In this document: positions 1-9,536 of the stretch, in pieces
How the letters are laid out: each line of letters starts with the position of its first letter
Position numbering within the stretch: the first letter of the stretch is position 1
From: Planctomycetota bacterium
GTDB taxonomy: Bacteria; Planctomycetota; Phycisphaerae; Phycisphaerales; UBA5793
Direction: 5' to 3'
Assembly: GCA_963205185.1 (NCBI GenBank)
Contig: CAUJHZ010000023.1
Span: 31,273-95,272 of the forward strand
DNA length: 64,000 nt
Notes under the pieces: model-generated
The model's input: only the letters and a program-made list of their open reading frames with translations
Databases searched by the model: none
Told to the model about the DNA's origin: nothing
Program-made: the position numbers and the translations under genes

Positions 1-1951
1 CCTCGAGTCCGGGCAGAACATCCGCGATGAGCACCACGCCGTCGTTCGACCACGGCCGATCGTGCCACTCCAGCACCAGATCCAGGAGGTCTTCATCGTG
101 GCCGAAGCTCAGTGGCGTACCGAGCGTCAGCGGCACGCCGAACTGCTTCGGTCCTGGAGGGTTGGAAATGATGTGCGGCGGCAGATCGACTGCTCCCAGA
201 GACGTCCCGCTGTCGTGTTCGTCGTTGATATCTCGCCACCGGGTGTTGCCCGACGACGACCACGACTCGGTCATCTCATAGACGCGGATGACGCCGATGT
301 CGGTCTCGTCGGGCTCCGTCGATTCGCGCGAAAACCCGAAGGCGATCTGCGCCGCGACGATGTCATCCACGGACTTGCCCTGAGGCAGGAGCGATTCGAG
401 CCGACCGATGTCGAACTTGACGAGCACGCGGCATTCGCGCTCATCACTCCGCTGCGGGTGAAACGTGCCCAGCGCAAGAGTGGTGGTGCCGGTGTTGTCA
501 TCCTCGTCAATCCACATCACGTCGGCGACGGGCACGTCGATCTGCAGTTCCGACCGCGTGCTCATGGCGCACGGCCAGTAGTCCACGAGTTCATCTCGCA
601 TGGCGAGATACTGCTCTCGCTCACTCGAATTCATGCCGGAGCGGACGAGGTTGTCCAATTCGCCGGGGTCGGAATCGAGATCGTAGAACTCATCCGTCGA
701 AAGCGGCGCCAGCGCGGGTCCGCCGCCGCGCGCGATGAGTTTGTACTCGCCGTCGGTCAGTGCGACGCGAGACTGCGATGGGTCATCCGGGTGGCCGTCA
801 AACGCGACGCTCATCGTACGGGCCGCCCCGGTGCGCGAATAGCCGATCCGATCGGCGAAACTCCGGCTGTCGCGCGGCTCGTCGCCGCGGTTGCCCAGTG
901 AAGCGTCGGCGACGTCGGCAATCGTTTCAAAGAGGTCCGCGGCGCTGACGGGGCGATCCTCGGCGCGGCCGTCGTGCGAAACATCTTCACCGAACACGAA
1001 GAGCGGCACGCGCGTGCCCGGCTCATACAGGCTGCCCTTGGCCCGGTGGCCGTGCACAGACACCTGAGGCGGCGTGCCGTTGTCCCCCATGAAGAAAACA
1101 ACCGTGTTGCTGCTCTCGCGATAGCGGCCGCGGCTGTCCACGACCTCAAGCTCCTGAAGCAGCCGCAGCAGTTCCGTGTCGAGCGCTTCCACCACGGCGC
1201 GGTAGCGATTGCGGTCGGTATCGTCCTCGTAGTAGCGTTCACCGCTGGGCAGCAGCCGCTCATCGGTCCTCCACCAGTCCCTCGGCTCGCGCCCCGAGGC
1301 GTCCTCGCGCTGGTGCGCGTCGATCGACCAGAAGAACAGGGCGTATGGATCTTGTTGGTGCGGCCGATTCCGCACCGCATCCACCGCCTGATCTACCGAG
1401 AGGCTGATGTGCTCGTCTCCGACTTCGAGCGGGTCGTCGAGCAGGAGGGTGTCCTCATAGTCATAGAAAACGTCGAAACCCTGCTCTTCCGGCTGAATGC
1501 CGACGCCGTCGTCCCAGCCCAAGTGCCACTTATCAATCAGGATGGTGTGGTAATCCTCCGCCCGGAGGACTTCGGCAATCGTCCTTTCCTGCGGCCGTAA
1601 CGAGAGCGCCTGGCGAACGGGTGGCGTGGTGTCCGGCCAGATCACGCCGACAATGCCCGTGCGGAACGCCTCGCGGCCACTCATCAGCGCTGCCCGGGTC
1701 GGGGAGCAGTTGGGGTAGGAGCGGGCGTTGGTGAATGACCGCCCATTGGCCGCCCACTGGGCGAGGTTGGGAGTGTGGCAGTTGAGGGCGTTGTCCCAAT
1801 GCGCGCCCTCGATCGCTTCGGTCCCCACATCATCAACCAGGATGAAGATGATATTGGGCGGGTCGGCCAGTGCAGCGCCTGTCGTAAGCAACAGCGACGC
1901 CGCAACCGCGGCCTCGAAGCGGGAAAAAAGCGATGTCAGACCCCTCTTCAT
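1..1951 (-). CDS. Secreted sulfatase (formylglycine type), 3' end cut by window edge
   Basis: Predicted exported sulfatase that would hydrolyse sulfate esters, probably of polysaccharides. The ATG at 1951 is preceded by an AAAGGA ribosome site. Residues 1-29 form a signal peptide ending in ALA, followed by the strand NIIFILVDDVG with the metal-binding Asp pair. The motif CSPTR near residue 82 is the C-x-P-x-R signature whose Cys is converted to formylglycine. A KWHLG motif and an FFMGDNG motif of the catalytic domain follow. After about residue 455 a beta-rich segment (KFDIGRLESLLP, then WHDRPW) resembles DNRLRE-type surface domains. The frame is open to base 1, so the C-terminus is missing. 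The substrate cannot be deduced. The gene is divergent from clpB. Confidence 0.9.
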   Translation of the reverse strand, partial: MKRGLTSLFSRFEAAVAASLLLTTGAALADPPNIIFILVDDVGTEAIEGAHWDNALNCHTPNLAQWAANGRSFTNARSYPNCSPTRAALMSGREAFRTGIVGVIWPDTTPPVRQALSLRPQERTIAEVLRAEDYHTILIDKWHLGWDDGVGIQPEEQGFDVFYDYEDTLLLDDPLEVGDEHISLSVDQAVDAVRNRPHQQDPYALFFWSIDAHQREDASGREPRDWWRTDERLLPSGERYYEDDTDRNRYRAVVEALDTELLRLLQELEVVDSRGRYRESSNTVVFFMGDNGTPPQVSVHGHRAKGSLYEPGTRVPLFVFGEDVSHDGRAEDRPVSAADLFETIADVADASLGNRGDEPRDSRSFADRIGYSRTGAARTMSVAFDGHPDDPSQSRVALTDGEYKLIARGGGPALAPLSTDEFYDLDSDPGELDNLVRSGMNSSEREQYLAMRDELVDYWPCAMSTRSELQIDVPVADVMWIDEDDNTGTTTLALGTFHPQRSDERECRVLVKFDIGRLESLLPQGKSVDDIVAAQIAFGFSRESTEPDETDIGVIRVYEMTESWSSSGNTRWRDINDEHDSGTSLGAVDLPPHIISNPPGPKQFGVPLTLGTPLSFGHDEDLLDLVLEWHDRPWSNDGVVLIADVLPGLE

Positions 1952-2302
1952 CAAGTCCGTCCTTTCAATGCTTCACCACGATCCGCTGGCCGCTTACAGA
2001 CTCTCCCAAGCGGCAGGATACAGAATACGCGAGACCGGCGTTCGAGCGGCGAAGTTTTCATTTTCTATGTCTCTTTCTGCGTTAATTCTTGCCGGCCGGG
2101 TCGCCCAGTTGCCCGACTCTGCCTGTTTCGCCAGCCTGCCAGTTCGACAGACTTATCCGGCTGCTGCGTCCAATCCGCAGCCGGCGGACGGGAGAACCCC
2201 GTTGGCTCGCCGAAAAGCGGCCTTTACCCGACTTCCACCCGGCCCGGGACTTGCTTCAATCCTTGGGGCGACGTTGCCCAACGCGCATCAGGGAGTCGGA
2301 TA
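1952..2302. other. Intergenic region between divergent sulfatase and clpB
   Basis: These 351 bases separate two divergent genes and should hold both promoters. An AT-rich patch at about 2053-2090 stands out from the G+C-rich surroundings and is the best promoter candidate. I looked for a CIRCE (HrcA) inverted repeat and for a sigma-32-type promoter upstream of clpB and saw neither. No open frame with coding character was found. Confidence 0.5.
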
Positions 2303-4912
2303 ATGAGGATGGATCGATTTACCGTGCTGGCCCAGCAGGTCCTTGCCGATGCCCAGCAACTGGCGTCGAGCATGCAGCATGCGGAACTCCGCCCGCTGCA
2401 CCTGCTGGCGGCGATGCTCGAGACCGACGGCCAGAGCGGCCAGTCCATCGCCCACTCGATTGTCGAACGCACCGCGGCCGACCCCGACCGGATCGGGGAA
2501 ATCGCGCGCGGCGAGTTGCGGCGCCTGCCGACCGTCTCGGGCGCCCAGCCCTCCGCCGCCTCGGACACCATCGCCGTGCTCAACAAGGCCGACGCCGAAG
2601 CCAAGGCGCTGGGGGATTCCTACGTCTCCACCGAGCACCTGCTGCTGGCGCTGGCCGACGTCAAGTCCGACGCCAAGGAAGTGCTTTCCGTGAACGCCGT
2701 GAAGCGCGACGTCTTGCTCAAGGCCATCAAGGCGATGCGGCAGGCCTCCGGGGTGTCCAACGTTCACGACCCGGGCGCCGAGAGCCAGTACGAAGCGCTC
2801 AAGAAGTACGCCATCGACCTCAACGAGAAAGCCCAGGAAGGTAAACTCGACCCCGTCATCGGGCGCGACGAGGAGATCCGCCGCTGCATGCAGGTGCTCA
2901 GCCGGCGAACAAAGAACAACCCCGTCCTCATCGGCGAGCCGGGCGTGGGCAAGACGGCCATCGCCGAAGGCCTCGCCCAGCGCATCGTCAACGGTGACTG
3001 CCCGGCGTCGCTCAAGCAGTCGCGCATCGTCGCGCTCGACGTCGGCGCGCTTCTCGCCGGCGCCAAGTACCGCGGCGAGTTTGAAGAGCGGCTCAAGGCG
3101 GTCCTGCGCGAAGTCGCGGCGAGCAACGGCCAGATCATCCTGTTCATCGACGAACTGCACACCATCGTCGGCGCCGGCGCTGCCGAAGGCGCCGTCTCAG
3201 CCGGCAACATGCTCAAGCCCGCCCTGGCGCGCGGCGAACTCCGCTGTATCGGCGCGACGACCCTCGACGAGTACCGCAAGTACATCGAGAAGGACGCCGC
3301 CTTCGAGCGCCGCTTCCAGCCCGTGTTCGTCGGCGAGCCCAGTCTCGAAGACACCATCGCCATCCTGCGCGGCCTCAAGTCGCGCTACGAAGCGCATCAC
3401 GGCGTGCGCATCACCGATCCCGCCCTCATCTCCACCGCCACGCTCAGCCACCGCTATATCGCCGACCGCTTCCTGCCCGACAAGGCCATCGACCTGCTTG
3501 ACGAAGCTTCAGCCCGCCTGCGCATCGAGAACGACTCGATGCCCAGCGAACTCGATGAACTCCGCCGCGAGATCATGCGGCTCGAAATCGAGCGCGAAGC
3601 CCTCAAGCAGGAGTCCGACGAAGCCTCGCGCAAGCAACTGGACGCGGTGCAGAAGGAACTGGCCGAACTCAGCGAGAAGAGTTCATCGCTCTTCGCCCAG
3701 TGGGAGGCGCAGAAGAAGGAACTCGACACCGTCAAGGCGATGAAAGAGAAAATCGAGGCCAAGCACACCGAACTCGAGCAGGCCCAGCGCCTGGGCGATC
3801 TTGAGCGAGCGGCCCGCATCCAGTACGGCGAACTGCGCGACCTCGAGAAGAACGTCGAGGCCGCCGAAGCCGAGTTGCGCAAGCGCCAGGCGTCGGGCGC
3901 GATGATGGTGAGCGAAGAAGTCACGCCCGAACACATCGCCGAGATCGTGAGCAAGTGGACCGGCATTCCGGTCTCCAAACTCGTGCAGGGCGAGAAGGAA
4001 AAACTCGTTCACATGGAGGAATACCTTGGCCGCCGCATGGTTGGCCAGGACGAAGCCGTTCGCGCCGTGAGCGACGCCGTGCGCCGCAGCCGCGCTGGCC
4101 TTGGCGATCCGCGCCGGCCCATCGGCTCGTTCCTCTTCCTCGGCCCCACCGGCGTGGGCAAGACTGAACTGTGCAAGGTCCTCGCCGAGTATCTCTTCGA
4201 CACCGAAGATGCGATGGTGCGCATCGACATGAGCGAGTTCATGGAGAAGCACTCCGTGGCCCGGCTGATCGGCGCGCCGCCCGGGTACGTCGGCTACGAA
4301 GAGGGCGGCCGCCTCACCGAGGCCGTGCGCCGCCGGCCCTATTGCGTCATCCTGCTCGACGAGATCGAGAAGGCGCACCCCGACGTGTACAACGTGCTGC
4401 TGCAGGTGCTCGACGACGGCCGGCTGACCGACGGCCACGGCCGCACCGTGGACTTCAAGAACACCATCGTCGTGATGACGAGCAACATCGGCAGCCAGCA
4501 CCTGCAGGAACTCGCCTCGCGCCAGGCCCCCGAATGGGAGATCGAGGCCGCCGTCAAGGATGAACTCAAGCGGACGCTGCGGCCGGAACTGCTCAACCGC
4601 ATCGACGAGACGATCGTCTTCCATCAGCTCACCAGGGAAGAGATCAGAGAGATCGTGCACATCCAGGTCAACCTGCTCCGCAGGCGGCTTGCCGAGCGCG
4701 AGATCCACATTGACCTGACGGACGCGGCGATCGACGCGATTGCCGATCTCGGCTACGACCCGGTGTACGGCGCCCGCCCGCTCAAGCGCGTGATCCAGCA
4801 GCAGATCGAAAACGCCCTGGCGTCGCGCCTGCTCGCCGGCGAATTCGGCGCCGGCGACCAGGTCGAAATCGATTATCAGGGGCGGTCGTTCGTGTTCAAC
4901 AAGGCCGCATAG
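2303..4912 (+). CDS. clpB: ATP-dependent disaggregase ClpB
   Basis: Hsp104-family chaperone that extracts polypeptides from aggregates together with DnaK. The product is 869 residues, normal for ClpB. It has an N-terminal Clp repeat domain (about 1-145), a first AAA module with Walker A GEPGVGKT near residue 210, a long middle coiled coil (about 400-525) that distinguishes ClpB from ClpA/ClpC, and a second AAA module with Walker A GPTGVGKT near residue 613 and the pore segment GYVGYEEGG. The start at 2303 follows GGGAG with 7-nt spacing; an ATG two codons later is also possible. The frame is open well upstream (to 1775), but that stretch has no ClpB similarity and is not coding. It stands alone rather than in a heat-shock operon. 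Confidence 0.97.
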   Translation: MRMDRFTVLAQQVLADAQQLASSMQHAELRPLHLLAAMLETDGQSGQSIAHSIVERTAADPDRIGEIARGELRRLPTVSGAQPSAASDTIAVLNKADAEAKALGDSYVSTEHLLLALADVKSDAKEVLSVNAVKRDVLLKAIKAMRQASGVSNVHDPGAESQYEALKKYAIDLNEKAQEGKLDPVIGRDEEIRRCMQVLSRRTKNNPVLIGEPGVGKTAIAEGLAQRIVNGDCPASLKQSRIVALDVGALLAGAKYRGEFEERLKAVLREVAASNGQIILFIDELHTIVGAGAAEGAVSAGNMLKPALARGELRCIGATTLDEYRKYIEKDAAFERRFQPVFVGEPSLEDTIAILRGLKSRYEAHHGVRITDPALISTATLSHRYIADRFLPDKAIDLLDEASARLRIENDSMPSELDELRREIMRLEIEREALKQESDEASRKQLDAVQKELAELSEKSSSLFAQWEAQKKELDTVKAMKEKIEAKHTELEQAQRLGDLERAARIQYGELRDLEKNVEAAEAELRKRQASGAMMVSEEVTPEHIAEIVSKWTGIPVSKLVQGEKEKLVHMEEYLGRRMVGQDEAVRAVSDAVRRSRAGLGDPRRPIGSFLFLGPTGVGKTELCKVLAEYLFDTEDAMVRIDMSEFMEKHSVARLIGAPPGYVGYEEGGRLTEAVRRRPYCVILLDEIEKAHPDVYNVLLQVLDDGRLTDGHGRTVDFKNTIVVMTSNIGSQHLQELASRQAPEWEIEAAVKDELKRTLRPELLNRIDETIVFHQLTREEIREIVHIQVNLLRRRLAEREIHIDLTDAAIDAIADLGYDPVYGARPLKRVIQQQIENALASRLLAGEFGAGDQVEIDYQGRSFVFNKAA

Positions 4913-5023
4913 CGTGTCTTTTCGAGGGTTATGTCACCGGCTCTGACCCAACTGCGTTGGTATGCGCTGCGGCGAACGAGGCGCGGTTCATGAGTCTCGC
5001 GATGTGCAGCCGATACCGGTGCT

Positions 5024-6247
5024 ATGTCCACTGCTTCGCTCGCAGCCGTTCGCGCCTTCGATCCTGCTTTCCGGTGCTGGCGAATTGACGATGATTCCGC
5101 TTGCAGCGCGGTCATCGTGAGCCGCGCCAGCTTCGACGAGTCCAGGATCAACCCAGCCGACTGGCGCGATCGATTCCCGACGTACCTCCGCGACCTGCCC
5201 AACATCGGCCTCGTTGGCGCCAAGCGCATCAGCGCTGATCGCCGGCTCGTGTCGATGGGCGAGTTCATCATTCATCCCAAGGGTTGTCACAGCCTCGGGC
5301 AGGGCTTGTCTGCCGATGCCTTCCGATTTCCGGAAGAGGTCGATGCCATCGCAGGCGGCGTAGTCGCCATCGATCGCAAGACCTGGGATGAAATCGGCGG
5401 ACTCGATGAGTCGCTCGGCGAACTGGCGCTCGTCGACCTCTCACTGCGCGTCCGCCAACTCGGCAAGCGATGCCTCTGTGTGCCCGATGTGATCGTTACT
5501 GATACGACCCCGCTGCCCACTCAATCGGAATACGACGTCGAGTTCGAGAGGCGATGGGGCTTCGATCGCCGCAGCGCCGATCTGGACACCGTCCGGCAGC
5601 GCTACGCCGGCACTGGCCTGCTCTGGAATCAGCGGTGGTGGGGGGCGGCGCTTCCGTTTGAAAAGTACGACCAGCGCCCGGCCCTGCACTGGAAAAGTTA
5701 TGCCGAGGTCGAACCCTTCCGCCAGCGGGCGGACCACCTCGTGAAGATCATCCGCAGCCTCACCCCCGCCGGCCTGGCCATCGATCTCGGTTGCGGCGAC
5801 GGGCTGTCTGCGCACCTGCTCGCCAAGCAGGGCGTCGAAGTCATCGGCCTGGACCCCGAGTCCAGCGCCATCGAGCAGGCGCGCCAGGCCACGGCGGCGC
5901 AGACGTATCCCGGCGCTCGGCCGCGCTTCGAGCGGATCAGCGCCGGCCCGCTACCGCTGACTGATGCGGCGGCGCAGACGCTGTTCATGCTCGATGTCAT
6001 CGAGCACCTGCCCAATCCCACGGCCGTGCTGCGCGAGGCGGCGCGCCTCATCCAGCCCGGCGGGCACCTCATCGTCTCAACGCCCGCGTGGCAGTTCGGC
6101 GGCTGCTCCGATCCGACCTATCACGTGACGGAATACACCATGCCCGAACTCGAACGCCAGATCGAGGCGGTCACGGCTATGCGCATCGTCAACCGCGCAC
6201 AGATCACGGGCATCTATCGCGACATCATTGCGATTGCGCGCAAGTAA
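5024..6247 (+). CDS. Glycosyltransferase-2-like / SAM methyltransferase fusion
   Basis: A 407-residue two-domain protein. Residues about 1-180 resemble the C-terminal half of a GT-A (family 2) glycosyltransferase, with AGGVVAIDRKTWDEIGGLDE followed by an acidic acceptor region. The usual N-terminal nucleotide-sugar-binding half with its DxD is absent. Residues about 235-407 form a class I SAM-dependent methyltransferase with motif I AIDLGCGDG near residue 252, an acidic strand end (VIGLDPE) and the LDVIEHLPNP loop seen in UbiE/COQ5-like enzymes. This combination is common in surface-glycan biosynthesis, so a role in modifying a glycan or glycolipid is plausible. The donor and acceptor are unknown, and the glycosyltransferase half may be non-catalytic. 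Confidence 0.75.
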   Translation: MSTASLAAVRAFDPAFRCWRIDDDSACSAVIVSRASFDESRINPADWRDRFPTYLRDLPNIGLVGAKRISADRRLVSMGEFIIHPKGCHSLGQGLSADAFRFPEEVDAIAGGVVAIDRKTWDEIGGLDESLGELALVDLSLRVRQLGKRCLCVPDVIVTDTTPLPTQSEYDVEFERRWGFDRRSADLDTVRQRYAGTGLLWNQRWWGAALPFEKYDQRPALHWKSYAEVEPFRQRADHLVKIIRSLTPAGLAIDLGCGDGLSAHLLAKQGVEVIGLDPESSAIEQARQATAAQTYPGARPRFERISAGPLPLTDAAAQTLFMLDVIEHLPNPTAVLREAARLIQPGGHLIVSTPAWQFGGCSDPTYHVTEYTMPELERQIEAVTAMRIVNRAQITGIYRDIIAIARK

Positions 6248-6259
6248 TGCCTCGCCGGC

Positions 6260-7201
6260 TCAGCCATCCGCGGGCGGCGGCGTGTTGGGCTGCATCGGCT
6301 GCGCTTCGGCGGGCGGCACATCAGGCGGCGGCGACGTGGGGTCGTCATAGAGCACCCACGCCGAGTAACGCTTGAACGGCCGATTGGCCGCCATGGTCAC
6401 GACCGAGGTGAACGGATAGGGCGTGCCCGGCTTGGCGCCATCGACGCGCACGGTCGTCGTGCCGATCTGCGCGCCGGTTGCGTCGTAGAAGGCCAGCGCG
6501 ACGGAGAGGTTGCGTTCTTCGGTTCCTGCGTGGATGACGCTGCCCGAGACGGTCATCTCGTTGTAGAGAATTTCTTCATCGCGATCGACGTACCAGAAGT
6601 CGATGAGCGGGCTGTAGCGAATTTCTTCGCGCGTTTCGGTCCGGTACGAGTAGCCCATCTCGCCGACGAAAATCCGATCGCCCACGCGCGTGTAGCCCGC
6701 CCGCCGGAGCACGTCGATGCGCTTGGCCAGCACGGTGTCCTCTTCCGAGGTCGCGCCGCTGCGCTGGCGCAGGCGCTCTTCGCGCTCCTGCTGCTGGCGG
6801 AGTTTTTCCGCCTCGCGCCGGGCCTGGGCCTCGGCCGCCTGGCGGGCCCGCTCCTCGCGCTCGGCTTTTTCGCGGAAGAAGGTGTACTGCTCGTAGTTCT
6901 GGCCGTACTCCTCATGATCGTGAATGAAGTTCTGAAGTTCATCGCGCTGCTTTTCGATCCGGGCCGCGTCGAGTTTGACGCGCGCGACTTCGGCAGCGAG
7001 GCGCTGGTTTTCGGCGACGAGCCGCTGATTCTCCGCGGCGAGCTTGGCGTTGATGTCGATGAGTTCTTCAATCGCCCGCTTGGCGGTCACCTCGACGGGC
7101 GGCGGCGAGCCGGTCGGCTCCTGCGCGCCGGCAATGGCCGCGGCGATCAGCGCCCCTGCGGTCGTCAGCACCAGCATTCTCTTGAATCCCTGCAGCGTCA
7201 T
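6260..7201 (-). CDS. Exported coiled-coil protein with C-terminal beta domain
   Basis: Unrecognised 313-residue protein. An N-terminal signal peptide ends near residue 26 (IAGAQ). Residues about 40-150 are a long, charged coiled coil with the repeat AAENQRLVAENQRLAAEV and an Arg/Glu/Gln-rich stretch. The C-terminal part (about 175-290) looks like an FxLYD-type beta sandwich (ERNLSVALAFYDATGAQIG) that in other proteins carries extracytoplasmic interactions. The tail is Pro-rich. It converges on the glycosyltransferase/methyltransferase gene with 12 bases between the stops. It probably sits in the periplasm or envelope; no function can be assigned. Confidence 0.72.
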   Translation of the reverse strand: MTLQGFKRMLVLTTAGALIAAAIAGAQEPTGSPPPVEVTAKRAIEELIDINAKLAAENQRLVAENQRLAAEVARVKLDAARIEKQRDELQNFIHDHEEYGQNYEQYTFFREKAEREERARQAAEAQARREAEKLRQQQEREERLRQRSGATSEEDTVLAKRIDVLRRAGYTRVGDRIFVGEMGYSYRTETREEIRYSPLIDFWYVDRDEEILYNEMTVSGSVIHAGTEERNLSVALAFYDATGAQIGTTTVRVDGAKPGTPYPFTSVVTMAANRPFKRYSAWVLYDDPTSPPPDVPPAEAQPMQPNTPPPADG

Positions 7202-7354
7202 GGTCGTGCTCCTGGCTGTGCGCGTTCTCGCTCAAGGCGCATCCGGCCTTGTGGACGGGCCGGCCGCTCTCCAAAGACTAGACGAGTCAAATGGCGTGGA
7301 TATTCGGCTTTTTGCAGGCCGGCGGCGCTTTGGCCGCAAATGCGGACGTTGGCC

Positions 7355-7834
7355 TCAGCCGCCGCTCTCCTCGGGAGCTGGCTCAGCCGCGTCGGGGCCG
7401 GTCGGCGACGCCTCGGCGGGCGGGCCCATCTCCTGGTGCATGCGCGAACGCAGTTGCCGCGCCCGGTCGATCATCGCCGTCTCGTCGTCGTTCACCGGCA
7501 GCAGGGTGAAGTGCCAGTCGATCTGGCTCCTCAGCCGCACGGGCAGCAGGTCGGCCACCAGATCAGGGCCTGGCAGGTCATAAAGGGGCGGCGACGCCTC
7601 GGCCGGCCCCAGGTAGGGCTCGTAGCCGTCTTTGATTACCCGCACGTCATACGTGCCGTAGTGCAGAAACGCCGTCTCGCAGGGTGTGCGGCCGACCTCT
7701 TGGTCATTCACGTACACGAGCGCGCCTTGCGGATCGGAGGTGATGCGGATGGTGCGATCGACGCAGCCGGTGGCGAGAAGGGCCGTCAGGCCCATCGCGC
7801 CCGTTCGCATCAGACTCATCCACGCCGTCTGCAT
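7355..7834 (-). CDS. PEGA-domain lipoprotein
   Basis: Small 159-residue lipoprotein. I chose the ATG at 7834, which gives a hydrophobic leader and a lipobox ending ATGC (Cys24); an ATG five codons later also works. The long frame upstream of this start has no coding character. The mature part begins with a PEGA domain (IRITSDPQGALVYVNDQEVG), a short beta module usually found on extracytoplasmic proteins that bind the cell surface. The C-terminal tail is Ala/Pro/Glu-rich and likely disordered. It is transcribed leftward, after the M32 carboxypeptidase and before the coiled-coil protein, so these envelope genes may share transcripts. Confidence 0.8.
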   Translation of the reverse strand: MQTAWMSLMRTGAMGLTALLATGCVDRTIRITSDPQGALVYVNDQEVGRTPCETAFLHYGTYDVRVIKDGYEPYLGPAEASPPLYDLPGPDLVADLLPVRLRSQIDWHFTLLPVNDDETAMIDRARQLRSRMHQEMGPPAEASPTGPDAAEPAPEESGG

Positions 7835-7938
7835 CGCGCAATCATACTCCGCCGGTTGCCGGGCTGCGACTGGCGGCGTTGGGGCGCCGGTGGAACCTCG
7901 GCATAGCCACACGAAGGGCGAGGCCGTGCTACGCGCGA

Positions 7939-9450
7939 TCACGCCAGGCCGTAGAGCGGGCGCAGTTTGCCTTCGAGGTGCCGCATGAGCGGGTCGGCGC
8001 TGAGCGGCTTGCCGGTGATGCGCTGGCACAGTTCGCTCGCCGAGTAACGCCGGCCGTGCTGGTGGATGTTGTCCGTGAGCCACTGCCGCAGCGGCTCGAA
8101 TTCGCCTTCGCGGAACATCGCGTCGAGGTCGCCGAGTTGTTGCCGTGCGGCTTCGAAGAACTGGCACGCGTAGAGGTTGCCCAGCGTGTAGGTCGGGAAG
8201 TAGCCGATCAGGCCGAACGACCAGTGCACATCCTGCAGGCAGCCGTTGCTGTCCTTGTCCACTTCGATGCCGAGGTAGTCCTTGAACCGCTTGTTCCATT
8301 CGCGCGGCACGTCCCTGGTGCTCAGTTCGCCCTTGATCAGCGCCCGTTCGAGTTCGAAGCGCAGCATGATGTGCAGGTTGTAGGTTGCTTCATCCGCTTC
8401 GACGCGGATGTAACTGGGCTGCACGATGTTCTGAGCCGCGTAGATGGAATCCACCGTCTGGTTTTCCATGAGTTCGGGCATCAGGTTCTTCGCGTGGGGC
8501 AGGCACCATTCCCAGAACGCCCGGCTGCGGCCGACGAGATTCTCCCAGCCGCGCGACTGGCTCTCGTGAATGCCCAGGCTCACCGCGCTGCCGCACGGCG
8601 TGCCGAACGCCTCCTTGGGCAGGTTCTGCTCGTAGATGCCGTGGCCCGATTCGTGCATCGTCGAACTGAGCGCATCCATCACGTTGTTGTCGTGGAAGCG
8701 CGTGGTCATGCGGCAGTCGCCGGGGCCGAGCCCCGAGCAGAACGGATGAGCAGACACGTCGAGCCGGCCGTCTTCAAAACGGAACCCGATCCCCGCCGCG
8801 ACAAAGCGCACGAACGCCTCCTGCTGGGCGCGCGATACATCGGTGGTGTGGATGGTCTGGTCAGGCTGCACGCTGCTGTTGGCGATGTCGTGGATCAACG
8901 CCGTGAGGCGCGTGCGCAGCGGCGCGAAGATCTTCTCGATCTGCGCGGCGGTCGCGCCGGGTTCGTAGCCTTCGAGCAGCGCGTCATACGGCTCGCCGCC
9001 TTCGGGCCATCCGAAGTACTTGGCGCTCTTGCGCGTCAGGTCGATCATCTTCTCCAGGTGCGAGGCGAAGATCGAAAAGTCCGACTCCTTGCGCGCCTTC
9101 TGCCACGCCTGCTGCGCCAGCGAGCGCGAGCGGCTGAGTTCCTCGACGTGCTCTTTGGGCAGTTTGCGGGCGCGATCGAAGTCGCGTTTCCACTCGCGCA
9201 CGTTGGCGAACTCGACAGAGTCTTTGGGGATCTCTTCGCCGGCGCACTGCTCGAGCAGGTCACCGACTTCCTTGCTCGTGGCCCGCTCGTGGATGAGGCC
9301 CGAGAGCAGGGCGCACTGTTCGGAGCGCAGTTTGGCCCCGCCGCCGGGCATGAGCGTTTCCTGGTCCCAGTGCACGAGTTCATCGACGCTGCCAAGCAAG
9401 GCGGTCTGCCGCTGGAGGTTCACGAGTTTTTCGTAGGCTTTGCTGGCCAT
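7939..9450 (-). CDS. M32-family metallocarboxypeptidase (Taq type)
   Basis: Zinc carboxypeptidase of 503 residues that removes C-terminal amino acids from peptides; family members are cytosolic, and no signal peptide is present here. The N-terminus WDQETLMPGGG and the active-site helix HESGHGIYEQ (HExxH near residue 265) are hallmark M32 sequences. Further conserved stretches are HESQSRGWEN and FGLIGYFPTYTLGN. The length matches Thermus aquaticus and Pyrococcus family members. It lies between the TPR protein and the PEGA lipoprotein on the same strand; the 86-base gap upstream leaves room for its own promoter. Confidence 0.95.
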   Translation of the reverse strand: MASKAYEKLVNLQRQTALLGSVDELVHWDQETLMPGGGAKLRSEQCALLSGLIHERATSKEVGDLLEQCAGEEIPKDSVEFANVREWKRDFDRARKLPKEHVEELSRSRSLAQQAWQKARKESDFSIFASHLEKMIDLTRKSAKYFGWPEGGEPYDALLEGYEPGATAAQIEKIFAPLRTRLTALIHDIANSSVQPDQTIHTTDVSRAQQEAFVRFVAAGIGFRFEDGRLDVSAHPFCSGLGPGDCRMTTRFHDNNVMDALSSTMHESGHGIYEQNLPKEAFGTPCGSAVSLGIHESQSRGWENLVGRSRAFWEWCLPHAKNLMPELMENQTVDSIYAAQNIVQPSYIRVEADEATYNLHIMLRFELERALIKGELSTRDVPREWNKRFKDYLGIEVDKDSNGCLQDVHWSFGLIGYFPTYTLGNLYACQFFEAARQQLGDLDAMFREGEFEPLRQWLTDNIHQHGRRYSASELCQRITGKPLSADPLMRHLEGKLRPLYGLA

Positions 9451-9536
9451 GGCGCAGGTTTCTCCCGATCGAGGCGGCCTTGGGTCATGAGTTGTACAGA
9501 TCGGGATGATAGCCGTTGAGGCTGCGGCGCGCGGCC

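Noticed and set aside
1775..2302. Upstream extension of clpB (a 1045-residue reading)
   Set aside because: The extra 176 codons have no ClpB similarity and overlap the divergent sulfatase; the ribosome site and family length place the start at 2303.
1952..2302. CIRCE or sigma-32 heat-shock control of clpB
   Set aside because: No TTAGCACTC-N9-GAGTGCTAA-like inverted repeat and no CTTGAA/CCCCAT pair were seen.
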